Source: Candidatus Kaiserbacteria bacterium
GTDB lineage: Bacteria > Patescibacteriota > Minisyncoccia > Phycocordibacterales > UBA2100
Assembly: GCA_019247335.1 (NCBI GenBank)
Contig: JAFAPB010000045.1
Span: 1 to 22,223 of the forward strand
Direction: 5' to 3'
DNA length: 22,223 nucleotides
The notes beneath the pieces are model-generated. The model searched no databases. It saw only the letters and a program-made list of their open reading frames with translations, and had not been told where the DNA came from. Shown piece after piece: positions 1 through 6,717 of the stretch (its first letter is position 1; each line of letters begins with the position of its first letter). The position numbers and the translations under genes are program-made.

Positions 1-107
1 ATGACGTCGCGCAGCATGCAGAGCGCATCATTCATATCAAGGACGGTCTCATCTTGAACGATTCGAAAGCGCATCAGCGCCGTATCATTCACCATCACGC
101 CACATGA
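1..107 (+). CDS. ABC transporter ATP-binding protein, C-terminal end (partial)
   Basis: Only the last 34 residues are in the window, read in the frame that begins at base 3. They start DVAQHAERIIHIKDGLI, which is the usual end of a MacB/LolD-type ATPase: the switch-region Asp (the preceding codon ends in AT, consistent with the His of the H-loop), then the strand 'RIIHIKDG'. The stop TGA at 105-107 overlaps the ATG of the permease at 104 (ATGA), so the two are translationally coupled. By family knowledge this subunit hydrolyses ATP to drive the MacB-like permease. The short His-rich tail (HHHAT) is unremarkable. The rest of the gene lies to the left of the window. Confidence 0.85.
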   Translation, partial: DVAQHAERIIHIKDGLILNDSKAHQRRIIHHHAT

Positions 108-1315
108 AGACCGCCGATCTCTTTCAGGAAACATACGCTGCCCTCTCGGCGAATAAAGCACGCTCGGGCCTGACGATCCTCGGCATCGTGATCGGTATCT
201 CCTCCGTGATCGCGATGATCTCGATCGGGACGGGAGCGCAAAAATCGATCCAAGGATCGATCGAAGGCCTCGGCACGAATCTGCTGACCATCCTCCCAGG
301 CGTGGTGCAACCCGGTCGCGGCATCGTCTCTTCGGGCCGCGGCTCCGCGGAGACGCTGAAGCCCGCCGACGTCGATGCGATCACTCGCATTGACGGCGTC
401 GATTCGGTTTCTGCCGAAGTCTCGCGGCGATTCCAGGTCGTGGCCGACAGCGGCAACAATACGAACACGACTGTTACTGGTGCGAGCGACGTATACGCCG
501 CGATCCACAACCTCGACCTTGCTGAAGGCCAATTTTTGAGCGCGGAGAACGTACGCAGTCTCGGTCGCCAGGCGGTCCTGGGCGCGACGGCCGCGACGGA
601 TCTCTTCGGCGACAATGATCCGGTCGGCGGGACCGTTCGCATCAACGGCACCCTCTTCCACGTGATCGGTGTCTTAAAGGCAAAAGGAGGGGTCGGTTTT
701 TCCGGGCCCGACGATATGGTCATCGTGCCGGTCACGAGCATGCAGAAAATACTGACAGGCTCTGACAGCTATTCCACGATCACCGTCAAAGTGACGGATA
801 AGAACGAAATGAACGATGTGCAATCGGAAATAACAACGACATTAAGCGACTTGCACCATGTGAGCGAACCGGACTTTTCCGTCATATCACAGCAGGATAT
901 CCTCGGCACGCTCACGTCCGTGATCCAGACCTTTACCCTTTTCCTCGCGTCGATCGCGGGGATCTCGCTCCTGGTCGGCGGGATCGGCATTATGAACATG
1001 ATGCTGACGACGGTGACCGAACGCACGAGAGAGATCGGTTTGCGTAAAGCGATCGGAGCCCGCGCGAGCGACATCAGCAGGCAATTCTTGGTTGAAGCGG
1101 TCACACTCACGTTGGTGGGCGGCGCCGTCGGCGTGCTTCTCGGCTGTGCGCTCGCGCTCGCTGTTAACTTCTCCGGAATTGTGACGACAAGCATCTCGCT
1201 CGGCTCGGTCTTGCTCGCATTCAGCGTCGCGGCCGGGATCGGGATCGTGTTCGGTTATTATCCGGCCCGCCGCGCGGCTCGCATGAATCCGATCGACGCG
1301 CTTCGGTACGAGTAA
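104..1315 (+). CDS. MacB/FtsX-type ABC transporter permease
   Basis: 403 residues, close to the usual length for this family. Domain order: a first membrane helix at about residues 22-44, a periplasmic MacB_PCD-like domain at about 45-265, then an FtsX domain with three helices (about 272-300, 325-355, 365-390). The stretch GIGIMNMMLTTVTERTREIG followed by LRKAIGA is the family signature, and the protein ends in the typical PIDALRYE. MacB-like permeases are mechanotransmitters that move lipoproteins, peptides or toxins across the envelope rather than forming a classical channel; the substrate here cannot be read from the sequence. The start ATG overlaps the stop of the upstream ATPase gene by four bases, so the two form one transporter. 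Its stop abuts the stop of the convergent lysS gene with no spacer. Confidence 0.92.
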   Translation: MKTADLFQETYAALSANKARSGLTILGIVIGISSVIAMISIGTGAQKSIQGSIEGLGTNLLTILPGVVQPGRGIVSSGRGSAETLKPADVDAITRIDGVDSVSAEVSRRFQVVADSGNNTNTTVTGASDVYAAIHNLDLAEGQFLSAENVRSLGRQAVLGATAATDLFGDNDPVGGTVRINGTLFHVIGVLKAKGGVGFSGPDDMVIVPVTSMQKILTGSDSYSTITVKVTDKNEMNDVQSEITTTLSDLHHVSEPDFSVISQQDILGTLTSVIQTFTLFLASIAGISLLVGGIGIMNMMLTTVTERTREIGLRKAIGARASDISRQFLVEAVTLTLVGGAVGVLLGCALALAVNFSGIVTTSISLGSVLLAFSVAAGIGIVFGYYPARRAARMNPIDALRYE

Positions 1316-1322
1316 TTACTCG
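1309..1322. repeat. 14-bp perfect palindrome formed by two abutting stop codons
   Basis: CGAGTAATTACTCG is its own reverse complement. It arises because the permease and lysS both end in GAG TAA preceded by C and their stops touch (TAA|TTA). No T-rich terminator is visible at this convergent junction, so transcripts probably overlap into the neighbouring gene. Confidence 0.6.
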
Positions 1323-2779
1323 CTTTTCGGACGCAAAAGCGGGAAGAGCTGCGCCTCGTGTGCGGGTCGATTCTCAAGGAAGCTGAAGAGGCGCTCGGAG
1401 ACGCCGAAACCCACTGCCGGCGGCATGCCGTATTCCATCGCGCGTACATACTCGGTATCGAGCCGCTGCGCCTCATCATCGCCTTGGTCGCGCATGCGCT
1501 GCTGCTCCTCGAATCGGGCGCGCTGATCGAGCGGATCGTTGAGTTCCGAATAGCCCTTCCCCATCTCCGAGCCCGCGAGAATCACCTGAAACCGCTCGAC
1601 GACGCGCGGGTCCTCCGGATTGCGCTTCGCGAGCGGCTCAAGATAGACCGGGACGCCCGTTAAAAACGCGGGGCCCGCGATATTGCGGCGTAAGCGCTTC
1701 CACAAATTATCGACCGCACGCGCCTTGTTATGCTCGGTCTCTCCCGTCAGCACCCCCGCCTTCGATGCCGCAACGATCGCTTCTTGCTCGGAACACGTGA
1801 GCGGATCGAGATCGTAATTTTTTCGAATCATTTCGGAAAAATCGATCACCTGCCACTCCTCCGCGAAGTCGACTTCATGGCCGTTGATCGTAAAGCTGTA
1901 TTTGCCATATGTCTCTTTCACGACGTAGCGATAGAGTTCTTTCACGAGTTCTATGCCGCTGCGATAGTCCGCGTATGCCTGATAGAACTCCATCTGCGTG
2001 TAGTCCTGCAGATGTTCGCGCGACTGTCCTTCGTTGCGGAAGATGCGACCGATCTCGAAAACGCTCGGAAATCCGGCGATCATAAGGCGCTTCTGCCAGA
2101 GCTCTCCGCACGAGATGCGCAGGTATACTTCGATATCGAGCGCATTGTGATGCGTGATGAACGGACGCGCGTCGGCACCGCCCGGGGTCGTCTCCAAGAC
2201 CGGCGTCTCTACCTCGAGAAAGCCGCGCTCGATGAGGAAGTAACGCATCGAATTCCAGAAACGCGAACGGCGCACAAACATCGCGCGAACCTCCTCGTTG
2301 AGCAAGATGTCGAGATAGCGCTCACGGAGCACTTTTTCCTCATCCTTCAGTCCGTACCACTCATCGGGGATCGGAAGGAGGGATTTCGAAAGCATGGTCC
2401 ATTTCGATACCTTGAGTGATTTCTCGCCGCGCTTTGTCGTATACGCGATACCGCTCGCTTCGAGGAAATCTCCCGTGTCGACGGCCGAGGAGAACAGATC
2501 AAAGTGCGCGGCATCCATATCATCTTTCTGCAAGACGATCTGCATGCGGCCTGTGCCGTCGTACAGGTCGCCGAACATAATGCCGCCCTGACCGCGCAAC
2601 GCCATAAGGCGGCCGGCCACCGTAACAGATGTCTTCCCGGATTCGAGTTCTGCGAAGCGTGAAGCGAAAGAATCGATCGCGATGCCGCGCTCCGTGCGCG
2701 GCGGGTATGGGTCCATTCCTGCGGCTTTGAGAGCCTCAAGCTTTCGTATCCGGTCGCCGCGAATGTCCGCCTCGCTCAT
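1316..2779 (-). CDS. lysS: lysyl-tRNA synthetase, class II
   Basis: 487 residues, near the 500 usual for bacterial LysRS. An N-terminal OB-fold anticodon-binding domain (about 45-150, VAGRLMALRGQGGIMFGDLYD) is followed by the class II catalytic core. Motif 1 lies around GFLEVETPVLETTPGGADAR, motif 2 is FRNEGQSREHLQDYTQMEFY, and motif 3 is GFGVSERLFSF near the C-terminus, where the common GLGIDRL form is replaced by a GVSERL variant; the essential Gly and Arg are kept. It charges tRNA-Lys with lysine in the cytoplasm. ATG at 2777-2779 is chosen because the protein then begins MSEADIRGDRIRKLEAL, as expected. There is no Shine-Dalgarno; an extended -10 (TGCTATCAT) lies 9 bases upstream. The gene ends tail to tail against the permease. 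Confidence 0.96.
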   Translation of the reverse strand: MSEADIRGDRIRKLEALKAAGMDPYPPRTERGIAIDSFASRFAELESGKTSVTVAGRLMALRGQGGIMFGDLYDGTGRMQIVLQKDDMDAAHFDLFSSAVDTGDFLEASGIAYTTKRGEKSLKVSKWTMLSKSLLPIPDEWYGLKDEEKVLRERYLDILLNEEVRAMFVRRSRFWNSMRYFLIERGFLEVETPVLETTPGGADARPFITHHNALDIEVYLRISCGELWQKRLMIAGFPSVFEIGRIFRNEGQSREHLQDYTQMEFYQAYADYRSGIELVKELYRYVVKETYGKYSFTINGHEVDFAEEWQVIDFSEMIRKNYDLDPLTCSEQEAIVAASKAGVLTGETEHNKARAVDNLWKRLRRNIAGPAFLTGVPVYLEPLAKRNPEDPRVVERFQVILAGSEMGKGYSELNDPLDQRARFEEQQRMRDQGDDEAQRLDTEYVRAMEYGMPPAVGFGVSERLFSFLENRPAHEAQLFPLLRPKSE

Positions 2780-2788
2780 ATCCCGACT

Positions 2789-2797
2789 ATGATAGCA
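2789..2797 (-). promoter_or_regulatory. Extended -10 promoter element upstream of lysS
   Basis: On the minus strand TGCTATCAT reads as an extended -10 (TGn plus TATCAT) ending 9 bases before the lysS ATG, so the predicted transcript has almost no leader. No clear -35 was seen. The element sits between the stop of the MliC-domain gene and lysS, giving lysS its own promoter. Confidence 0.45.
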
Positions 2798-2803
2798 GAC
2801 CTC

Positions 2804-3193
2804 TTATGAGTTGGTGACGCACTGATCGTAGGTCGTCGTGCCGTTCTCCTGCACGAACGCGGTATTGCCTTTGTTCCAAAAAACGAAGCTTTCGTCGGCA
2901 TTCGCGTAGCGACCGCCGTCCGCCGAGATCGTCTGCGGCAGCGTCATTTCGCGACCATCATCGGGCAGCACGATGTGCACGGATTTATCGCTGAAGACCG
3001 CGCGGATAGTGCCTTTGGCACATGCAAAGTCCGCGACGATCTCGTTCGCGCTCGCGTCCGGCGCGCTCTGCGAGGTTACGGTCGATTGATCCTCATCGTT
3101 CGGGTGCGTCGCCGCATACCAGAGCGCGATGCCGAGGCCAAGGATGATGATGACGATCGCGAGCAATGCTTTCCAGTCCCGTTCGAAATTCAT
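2804..3193 (-). CDS. Membrane-anchored MliC-domain protein (lysozyme inhibitor-like)
   Basis: 129 residues. One N-terminal membrane helix (about 9-27, LLAIVIIILGLGIALWYAA) is followed by a Ser/Thr/Asp linker and an MliC-like domain (about 53-127). The domain shows the family pattern: FACAKG with Cys58, LPDDGREMTLPQT, GGRYANADESFVFWNKGNTA and a final Cys125 that probably forms a disulfide with Cys58. MliC/PliC proteins bind the active site of c-type lysozymes outside the cytoplasmic membrane. The usual lipobox Cys is absent; anchoring is by the helix. The match is by motif only, so inhibition of lysozyme is inferred. A strong extended -10 (TGCTATAGT) lies 6 bases before the ATG, with no Shine-Dalgarno. 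The gene precedes lysS by 24 bases. Confidence 0.8.
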   Translation of the reverse strand: MNFERDWKALLAIVIIILGLGIALWYAATHPNDEDQSTVTSQSAPDASANEIVADFACAKGTIRAVFSDKSVHIVLPDDGREMTLPQTISADGGRYANADESFVFWNKGNTAFVQENGTTTYDQCVTNS

Positions 3194-3199
3194 ACTGCG

Positions 3200-3208
3200 A
3201 CTATAGCA
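3200..3208 (-). promoter_or_regulatory. Extended -10 promoter for a leaderless MliC-domain mRNA
   Basis: TGCTATAGT on the minus strand (TGn plus a hexamer matching TATAAT at five of six bases) ends 6 bases before the ATG at 3191-3193. Transcription would start about at the A of the ATG. Confidence 0.55.
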
Positions 3209-3217
3209 AGGCGCGCG

Positions 3218-3925
3218 TCAGGCCGCGAGCGAGACCGCGAGATAAATGACGAGCATGCCGAGAATCGAAGAGAATGTCGTCCAGCGGACCGGGTGCGCAT
3301 GATGACTCTCAGGCAACAGATCGCTGGCGCCGATATACAGAAAGAAGCCGGCAAACAACGCCAAGAGAACCCCCAGTACCGATTCGGATACCGAAACAAA
3401 AAGCGTCGCAACGATGCCGAGGATCGGAGCGATTGCATCGATGATGAGCCAGCGTCTCGCGATCCCCTGCTCGCCGCGCCCGTGGAGGACGACGCTCACT
3501 GTGTTGATCCCGTCGGAAAAATCATGTGCAAGCACCGCAGCAGCGAGCACAAGGCCGATCGCGGGCGATACCTGGTACGCAAGGCCGATGCCGACGCCGT
3601 CGAGAAAACTATGGATAGCGAGCGAAAGGGCGCCCAGGGATACTTTGTGCGCGTGCACGCCTTCGTGATGATGGTGAAGCACGATGAGGCGATCGGCGAG
3701 CAGATAGAGCGCGAAGCCGAGCGCGATCACAGCGGTTATCGTGCCTGCCCCGTACATGACGCCGCCGATTCGTATCGCCTCTGGCATCAGATCAAAGAAC
3801 GCGACGCCGACGACCGCGCCGGCGGAAAAACCGAGCACGAGGTGAAGCCGGTCATGGAGACGCAAAGCAAAAAGTCCGCCGAGGAGCGTCGCCGCACACG
3901 CAGCCGCCGCGATGAGAAAGAGCAT
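3218..3925 (-). CDS. ZIP family divalent metal transporter
   Basis: 235 residues with about seven to eight hydrophobic helices. The metal-binding signatures of the ZIP family are present: HSFLDGVGIG (residues 105-114) and HDFSDGI (134-140) in the two central helices, and an early FFDLMPEA (43-50). A His-rich cytoplasmic loop, HHHHEGVHAH (84-93), lies between helices, as in zinc-transporting ZIPs. It would import Zn2+, Fe2+ or Mn2+ across the cytoplasmic membrane; the metal cannot be told from the sequence. The ATG at 3923-3925 overlaps the stop of the upstream 203-residue protein by one base (TAATG), which indicates translational coupling. No terminator is visible before the MliC-domain gene 24 bases downstream. 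Confidence 0.93.
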   Translation of the reverse strand: MLFLIAAAACAATLLGGLFALRLHDRLHLVLGFSAGAVVGVAFFDLMPEAIRIGGVMYGAGTITAVIALGFALYLLADRLIVLHHHHEGVHAHKVSLGALSLAIHSFLDGVGIGLAYQVSPAIGLVLAAAVLAHDFSDGINTVSVVLHGRGEQGIARRWLIIDAIAPILGIVATLFVSVSESVLGVLLALFAGFFLYIGASDLLPESHHAHPVRWTTFSSILGMLVIYLAVSLAA

Positions 3926-4536
3926 TACGCGCTGATTATCGTTATAAAATCCTGCGCCCGCGAGCCGAGCCAGACGGCGATCAATGTTGCGAACATGGCG
4001 ACGATCCAGGCAATGCCGATCATTGTCTCCATATCAGAGATCCGGTTCTCGACCTCGCGCATGTTGCGTCCTGCGACGACGAACTTATCCCCCGCCTGCG
4101 CGACCACGATCGCTTCGCGAACGCCTTCCTGCGGCTGCCAAGTGAGGCGGTTCTCTCCGGTCGCGACGATGCTCTGCGTCTTTACCGGACCTTTCACGCC
4201 GGCGCCGTGCGCCTGACCCGATGCGAGGTCAGTGAAGATTCCCTGCGGGGGGTGTGCCATCGCGCCGTTCAAGTAACCGGACGATGCGATCGGCGTGCCG
4301 GTAGCGTCGTAGATCGCGAACCAAGGCGAAAGCGACCGCCCGATATCGACCTGCTGCTTCGGCACAATGACCGTCGGCTTCGCGCCTGCGGAGATGAGCG
4401 CCGCGACATCTTCAGCGATCTGGATCTGCGGATCGTTCAGCGACTGCCGATAATTCTGCTGCAGGACGGCATATAACAGGATACAGATGATGGTTACCGC
4501 GACGGCGATCGGTATCCAGATCCGGGCGAACCACAT
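3925..4536 (-). CDS. Membrane-anchored extracytoplasmic protein, unknown function
   Basis: 203 residues. The layout is an N-terminal helix (about 7-25, IPIAVAVTIICILLYAVL), an outside domain of about 145 residues, and a second helix near the C-terminus (about 172-193, MIGIAWIVAMFATLIAVWLG). The middle part (SPWFAIYDATGTPIASSGYL, later DKFVVAGRNMREVE) has the mixed alpha/beta look of a Cache- or PAS-like sensory domain flanked by two helices, as in receptor kinases, but no HAMP, kinase or other output domain follows. Its stop overlaps the ATG of the ZIP transporter, so it is made together with that transporter and could act as an accessory or sensing partner. This is inference; no family was recognised with certainty. 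Confidence 0.6.
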   Translation of the reverse strand: MWFARIWIPIAVAVTIICILLYAVLQQNYRQSLNDPQIQIAEDVAALISAGAKPTVIVPKQQVDIGRSLSPWFAIYDATGTPIASSGYLNGAMAHPPQGIFTDLASGQAHGAGVKGPVKTQSIVATGENRLTWQPQEGVREAIVVAQAGDKFVVAGRNMREVENRISDMETMIGIAWIVAMFATLIAVWLGSRAQDFITIISA

Positions 4537-4543
4537 ATTTCTG

Positions 4544-4572
4544 AATATACCAGGACCTGGTCATATGAAAAG
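4544..4572 (-). promoter_or_regulatory. Promoter of the sensor-like/ZIP operon with a palindrome in its spacer
   Basis: On the minus strand CTTTTC (4567-4572), a 17-base spacer and TATATT (4544-4549) end 7 bases before the ATG at 4534-4536, so the mRNA would be leaderless. The spacer holds the 11-base palindrome CCAGGTCCTGG (4550-4560), directly upstream of the -10, a suitable place for a repressor. The CTTTTC hexamer is also the T-rich tail of the terminator-like hairpin behind pyrB. Confidence 0.45.
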
Positions 4573-4589
4573 AGGGGCTCTACAGAGCC
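4567..4589 (-). terminator. Terminator-like hairpin after pyrB
   Basis: Read on the minus strand: stem GGCTC/GAGCC with a short loop (4576-4589), followed by CCCTCTTTTC. It begins about 25 bases after the pyrB stop. The stem is short, so confidence is moderate. Confidence 0.45.
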
Positions 4590-4614
4590 ATGAGAAAGCA
4601 CTGTTGTACAGATG

Positions 4615-5538
4615 CTAGCCGATGATGCCCTGGTGCTTCGGATCAAGAAGCGCCGCAAGGAGCGCCATGCGGACGAGAACGCCGTAACCCGCCTGTCTGA
4701 AATACACGGCATGCGGCGAATCATCTACTTCTGCCGCGATCTCCCCGGCGCGCGGCAAGGGGTGAATAAGAATGGCTTTTTCTTTCATGGAATCCGCGAG
4801 CGAGCGGTCGATCACGTATTTGCCCGTGAAATGCGAATACTCTTCTTCCGACGGGAACCGCTCTTTTTGGATGCGGGTCTGATAGACGACATCGCTCTCG
4901 CGCATCGAGGGTGCAAGCTCTTCGGTCTCGTCGAAGCTCACTCCTTTTCCGCTTAAATATTCTTTGAGATCGTCTTTGACGCGCAGCTGCGGCGCCGAGA
5001 CGAACGTAATATGGACATCGTCGTACTTAGCGAGGAGATACGCGAGCGAACGAGCGGCGCGGCCGTACTTCAGATCGCCGACGAACGCGATCTTGATGCC
5101 GTCGGCCCCGCCCACTTCACGCTCGATCGTATACAGATCGAGCAAGGCTTGCGTGGGATGCTGCCCGGCACCGTCGCCCGCATTAATGATCGACACTTCC
5201 GAAACCGCAGCGGCGCGCTCGGAGGCGCCGGCTTCGGGATGGCGGATGGCGATCGCGTCCGCATAGTTGTCGACGATCCGGATCGTATCTTCGAGCGTCT
5301 CACCTTTCGTCGAGGATGAGGATTCACCGGCGTTCTCCATCGAAATAACATTGCCGCCGAGCCGCATCATCGCGCTCTCGAACGAGAAGCGCGTGCGCGT
5401 AGAGGGCTCGAAGAAAAGCGTGGCGAGTATCTTGCCGCGAAGCGACTCATCGCGACGGTCTTCCATTTCGGTCGCCAGTGCGAAAAGCTTTTTGAGCGAG
5501 TCCCGGTCGAATTGCTGGGTCTCGATGAGGTGGAGCAT
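4615..5538 (-). CDS. pyrB: Aspartate carbamoyltransferase, catalytic chain
   Basis: 307 residues from the ATG at 5536-5538, close to the 311 of the E. coli catalytic chain. It joins carbamoyl phosphate and aspartate to N-carbamoyl-aspartate, the committed step of pyrimidine synthesis. Visible signatures are the carbamoyl phosphate loop FFEPSTRTRFSFESAM (42-57), the SSSSTKGET loop, the RHPE motif, NAGDGAGQHPTQALLDLYTI, and HPLPRAGEI near the C-terminus; all active-site elements look intact. An in-frame TTG at 5584-5586 would add 16 residues, but the ATG is preferred because the product then begins MLHLIETQQF like other PyrB proteins and because a TATACT box lies 7 bases before it. No pyrI, carA/B or pyrC is nearby. 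Confidence 0.95.
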   Translation of the reverse strand: MLHLIETQQFDRDSLKKLFALATEMEDRRDESLRGKILATLFFEPSTRTRFSFESAMMRLGGNVISMENAGESSSSTKGETLEDTIRIVDNYADAIAIRHPEAGASERAAAVSEVSIINAGDGAGQHPTQALLDLYTIEREVGGADGIKIAFVGDLKYGRAARSLAYLLAKYDDVHITFVSAPQLRVKDDLKEYLSGKGVSFDETEELAPSMRESDVVYQTRIQKERFPSEEEYSHFTGKYVIDRSLADSMKEKAILIHPLPRAGEIAAEVDDSPHAVYFRQAGYGVLVRMALLAALLDPKHQGIIG

Positions 5539-5545
5539 CGGGTGA

Positions 5546-5574
5546 AGTATATCCCCTTTGAGCGGCACGAAAAG
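5546..5574 (-). promoter_or_regulatory. Promoter of pyrB, leaderless arrangement
   Basis: CTTTTC (5569-5574), a 17-base spacer, and TATACT (5546-5551) lie on the minus strand, ending 7 bases before the pyrB ATG. The -35-like hexamer and spacing are the same as for the 3925-4536 gene. An AAAGGGG stretch at about 5552-5559 could be mistaken for a Shine-Dalgarno, but it is 13-14 bases from the ATG, too far to act well. Confidence 0.45.
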
Positions 5575-5586
5575 TCCTGTGTACAA

Positions 5587-6324
5587 CTATTTGATGGTGA
5601 GGATACCCGGAGAACGCAGCCAGCGGATGATGGTCGAGAAGATGCCTCCTGAAGCGACAGTCTTCGTGCTCCCGGCGCTTGCGGCATCGCCCGGCTGGAC
5701 GGTGATCTTCAGCGCGGAGATGGTGTGCGTCGCCACCGCGAGCGTACCGAACGCCTTGGTCGTGTCGCCCGGATTGATCTGCTCGATCCCGACCGGAGCG
5801 CCGTCGCGCGTGATAGTCGTACCCTGGTTGAGGGCGATCGTCGAGGTGCCGTTCTGCGTCGAGATATCGATAAGCGCACGCGCGACATCCACGGAAAGCA
5901 CCGTTCCCGAGATCACTGCGCTCTCCTGTACAAGCGAATTATCGCGCACGACCGTCGCGATCACGGTCGGATGCGAGAGCGACGTGTCGAGTTCGCCCGA
6001 AAAGCTGATGAGATCGCCCTTTTTGATGAGCTTGAGCGCGGCGCGGCTGCCGTTTTCCGGCGTAAAGCGCGTCGAGCCCGATGTCTCGATCGTCCAAGTA
6101 ATAGCGGTCGATCCCCAGCCCGTCATCGCCACGATCTCTGAGCCGGATACGGAAACCACCTGCGCATTGCGCACCATGACCTGACCGTTGCCTGCGATCG
6201 AGATCTGCGCGCCGTCCTGCACGGCGTCGGCATGCGCGACATTCAGATTCCACGAAAGCAAAAGGAGCGCCGCGAGAACGCCGAAGATGGAAACGATGTA
6301 CCGGGGTGCGTATTCTTTATTCAT
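5587..6324 (-). CDS. Secreted or anchored DUF5666-like protein, unknown function
   Basis: 245 residues from the second ATG (6322-6324); another in-frame ATG at 6328-6330 would add two residues. An N-terminal signal sequence or anchor (about 10-32, IVSIFGVLAALLLLSWNLNVAHA, with an AHA-type cleavage site) is followed by beta-rich sequence made of repeating units: GNGQVMVRNAQVVSVSGSEI, then KKGDLISFSGELD, and AVISGTVLSVDVARALIDIS with INPGDTTKAFGTLA. This alternation of 'statement of an oxidation- or value-like strand, then GD.V...G' resembles DUF5666/OB-like envelope repeats common in Parcubacteria. No catalytic motif is visible. The end (IIRWLRSPGILTIK) is hydrophobic and may contact the membrane. 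It abuts pyrB, but pyrB seems to have its own promoter inside this junction. Confidence 0.65.
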   Translation of the reverse strand: MNKEYAPRYIVSIFGVLAALLLLSWNLNVAHADAVQDGAQISIAGNGQVMVRNAQVVSVSGSEIVAMTGWGSTAITWTIETSGSTRFTPENGSRAALKLIKKGDLISFSGELDTSLSHPTVIATVVRDNSLVQESAVISGTVLSVDVARALIDISTQNGTSTIALNQGTTITRDGAPVGIEQINPGDTTKAFGTLAVATHTISALKITVQPGDAASAGSTKTVASGGIFSTIIRWLRSPGILTIK

Positions 6325-6402
6325 AAGCATTAAAAATAGTTAGACTACTCTACTGGGACGGTCACGCTTCTGTTGAATTACTGAAGGAATGGTGAATTTT
6401 CG

Positions 6403-6448
6403 AGGCCGCCTCTCCGCATTGCGGAGAAGCGGCCTGTTTTTCTTTTCC
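6403..6448 (+). terminator. Strong rho-independent terminator in plus orientation
   Basis: A 15-base-pair stem with one mismatch (arms 6403-6417 and 6421-6435, loop ATT) is followed on the plus strand by GTTTTTCTTTTCC (6436-6448). On the minus strand the downstream side is A-rich rather than T-rich, so termination should act on plus-strand transcripts. Both flanking genes are on the minus strand, so no protein gene explains it. The rest of the 6325-6459 gap holds only AT-rich promoter-like sequence for the DUF5666-like gene. Confidence 0.7.
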
Positions 6449-6459
6449 AGGAATACCGA

Positions 6460-6609
6460 TTAGAGCGGGTTCTGCCCACGGATGAGGCGTATCAGTACGA
6501 TGATCACCGCGAGCACGAGCAGAAGATGGATGAATCCGCCCAGCGTGTATGACGTAACGAGCCCCAAGAGCCACAAGACAAGCAAGATGGCTGCGATGGT
6601 ATAGAGCAT
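6460..6609 (-). CDS. Small lmo0937-type membrane protein
   Basis: 49 residues from the ATG at 6607-6609. The whole protein is two hydrophobic helices joined by a short turn: MLYTIAAILLVLWLLGLVTS, then TLGGFIHLLLVLAVIIVLIR, ending RLIRGQNPL. The pattern 'WLLGLV.S.TLGGFIHLLL' is the signature of the small lmo0937 family (DUF5670-like), found in many bacteria and often linked with stress. Its molecular role is not known. The longer open frame to 6717 adds 36 residues with no hydrophobic or conserved character, so the internal ATG is chosen. Neither a Shine-Dalgarno nor a clear -10 stands out; ATAAC at about 10 bases upstream is a weak candidate. Confidence 0.8.
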   Translation of the reverse strand: MLYTIAAILLVLWLLGLVTSYTLGGFIHLLLVLAVIIVLIRLIRGQNPL

Positions 6610-6717
6610 AGTGTATGGGGTTATCGAATTGGTAAATGCCGACCCGCCGAAACGTCGCCGGGACGCTTCAGTCCCTACATCATGAAAGCGTGACGCTGAA
6701 ATATAGATGAAGTCCAC

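Noticed and set aside
2975..4216. Long plus-strand open frame of 413 codons
   Set aside because: It lies antisense to the MliC-domain, ZIP and sensor-like genes, is rich in Arg/Asp/Glu/His as expected for a GC-rich shadow frame, and shows no domain.
4964..5319. Small plus-strand frames inside pyrB
   Set aside because: They are antisense to conserved catalytic motifs of PyrB and have no start signals.
5539..5586. TTG start extending PyrB by 16 residues
   Set aside because: The extension has no family similarity and the ATG is better placed relative to a -10 box and to known PyrB N-termini.
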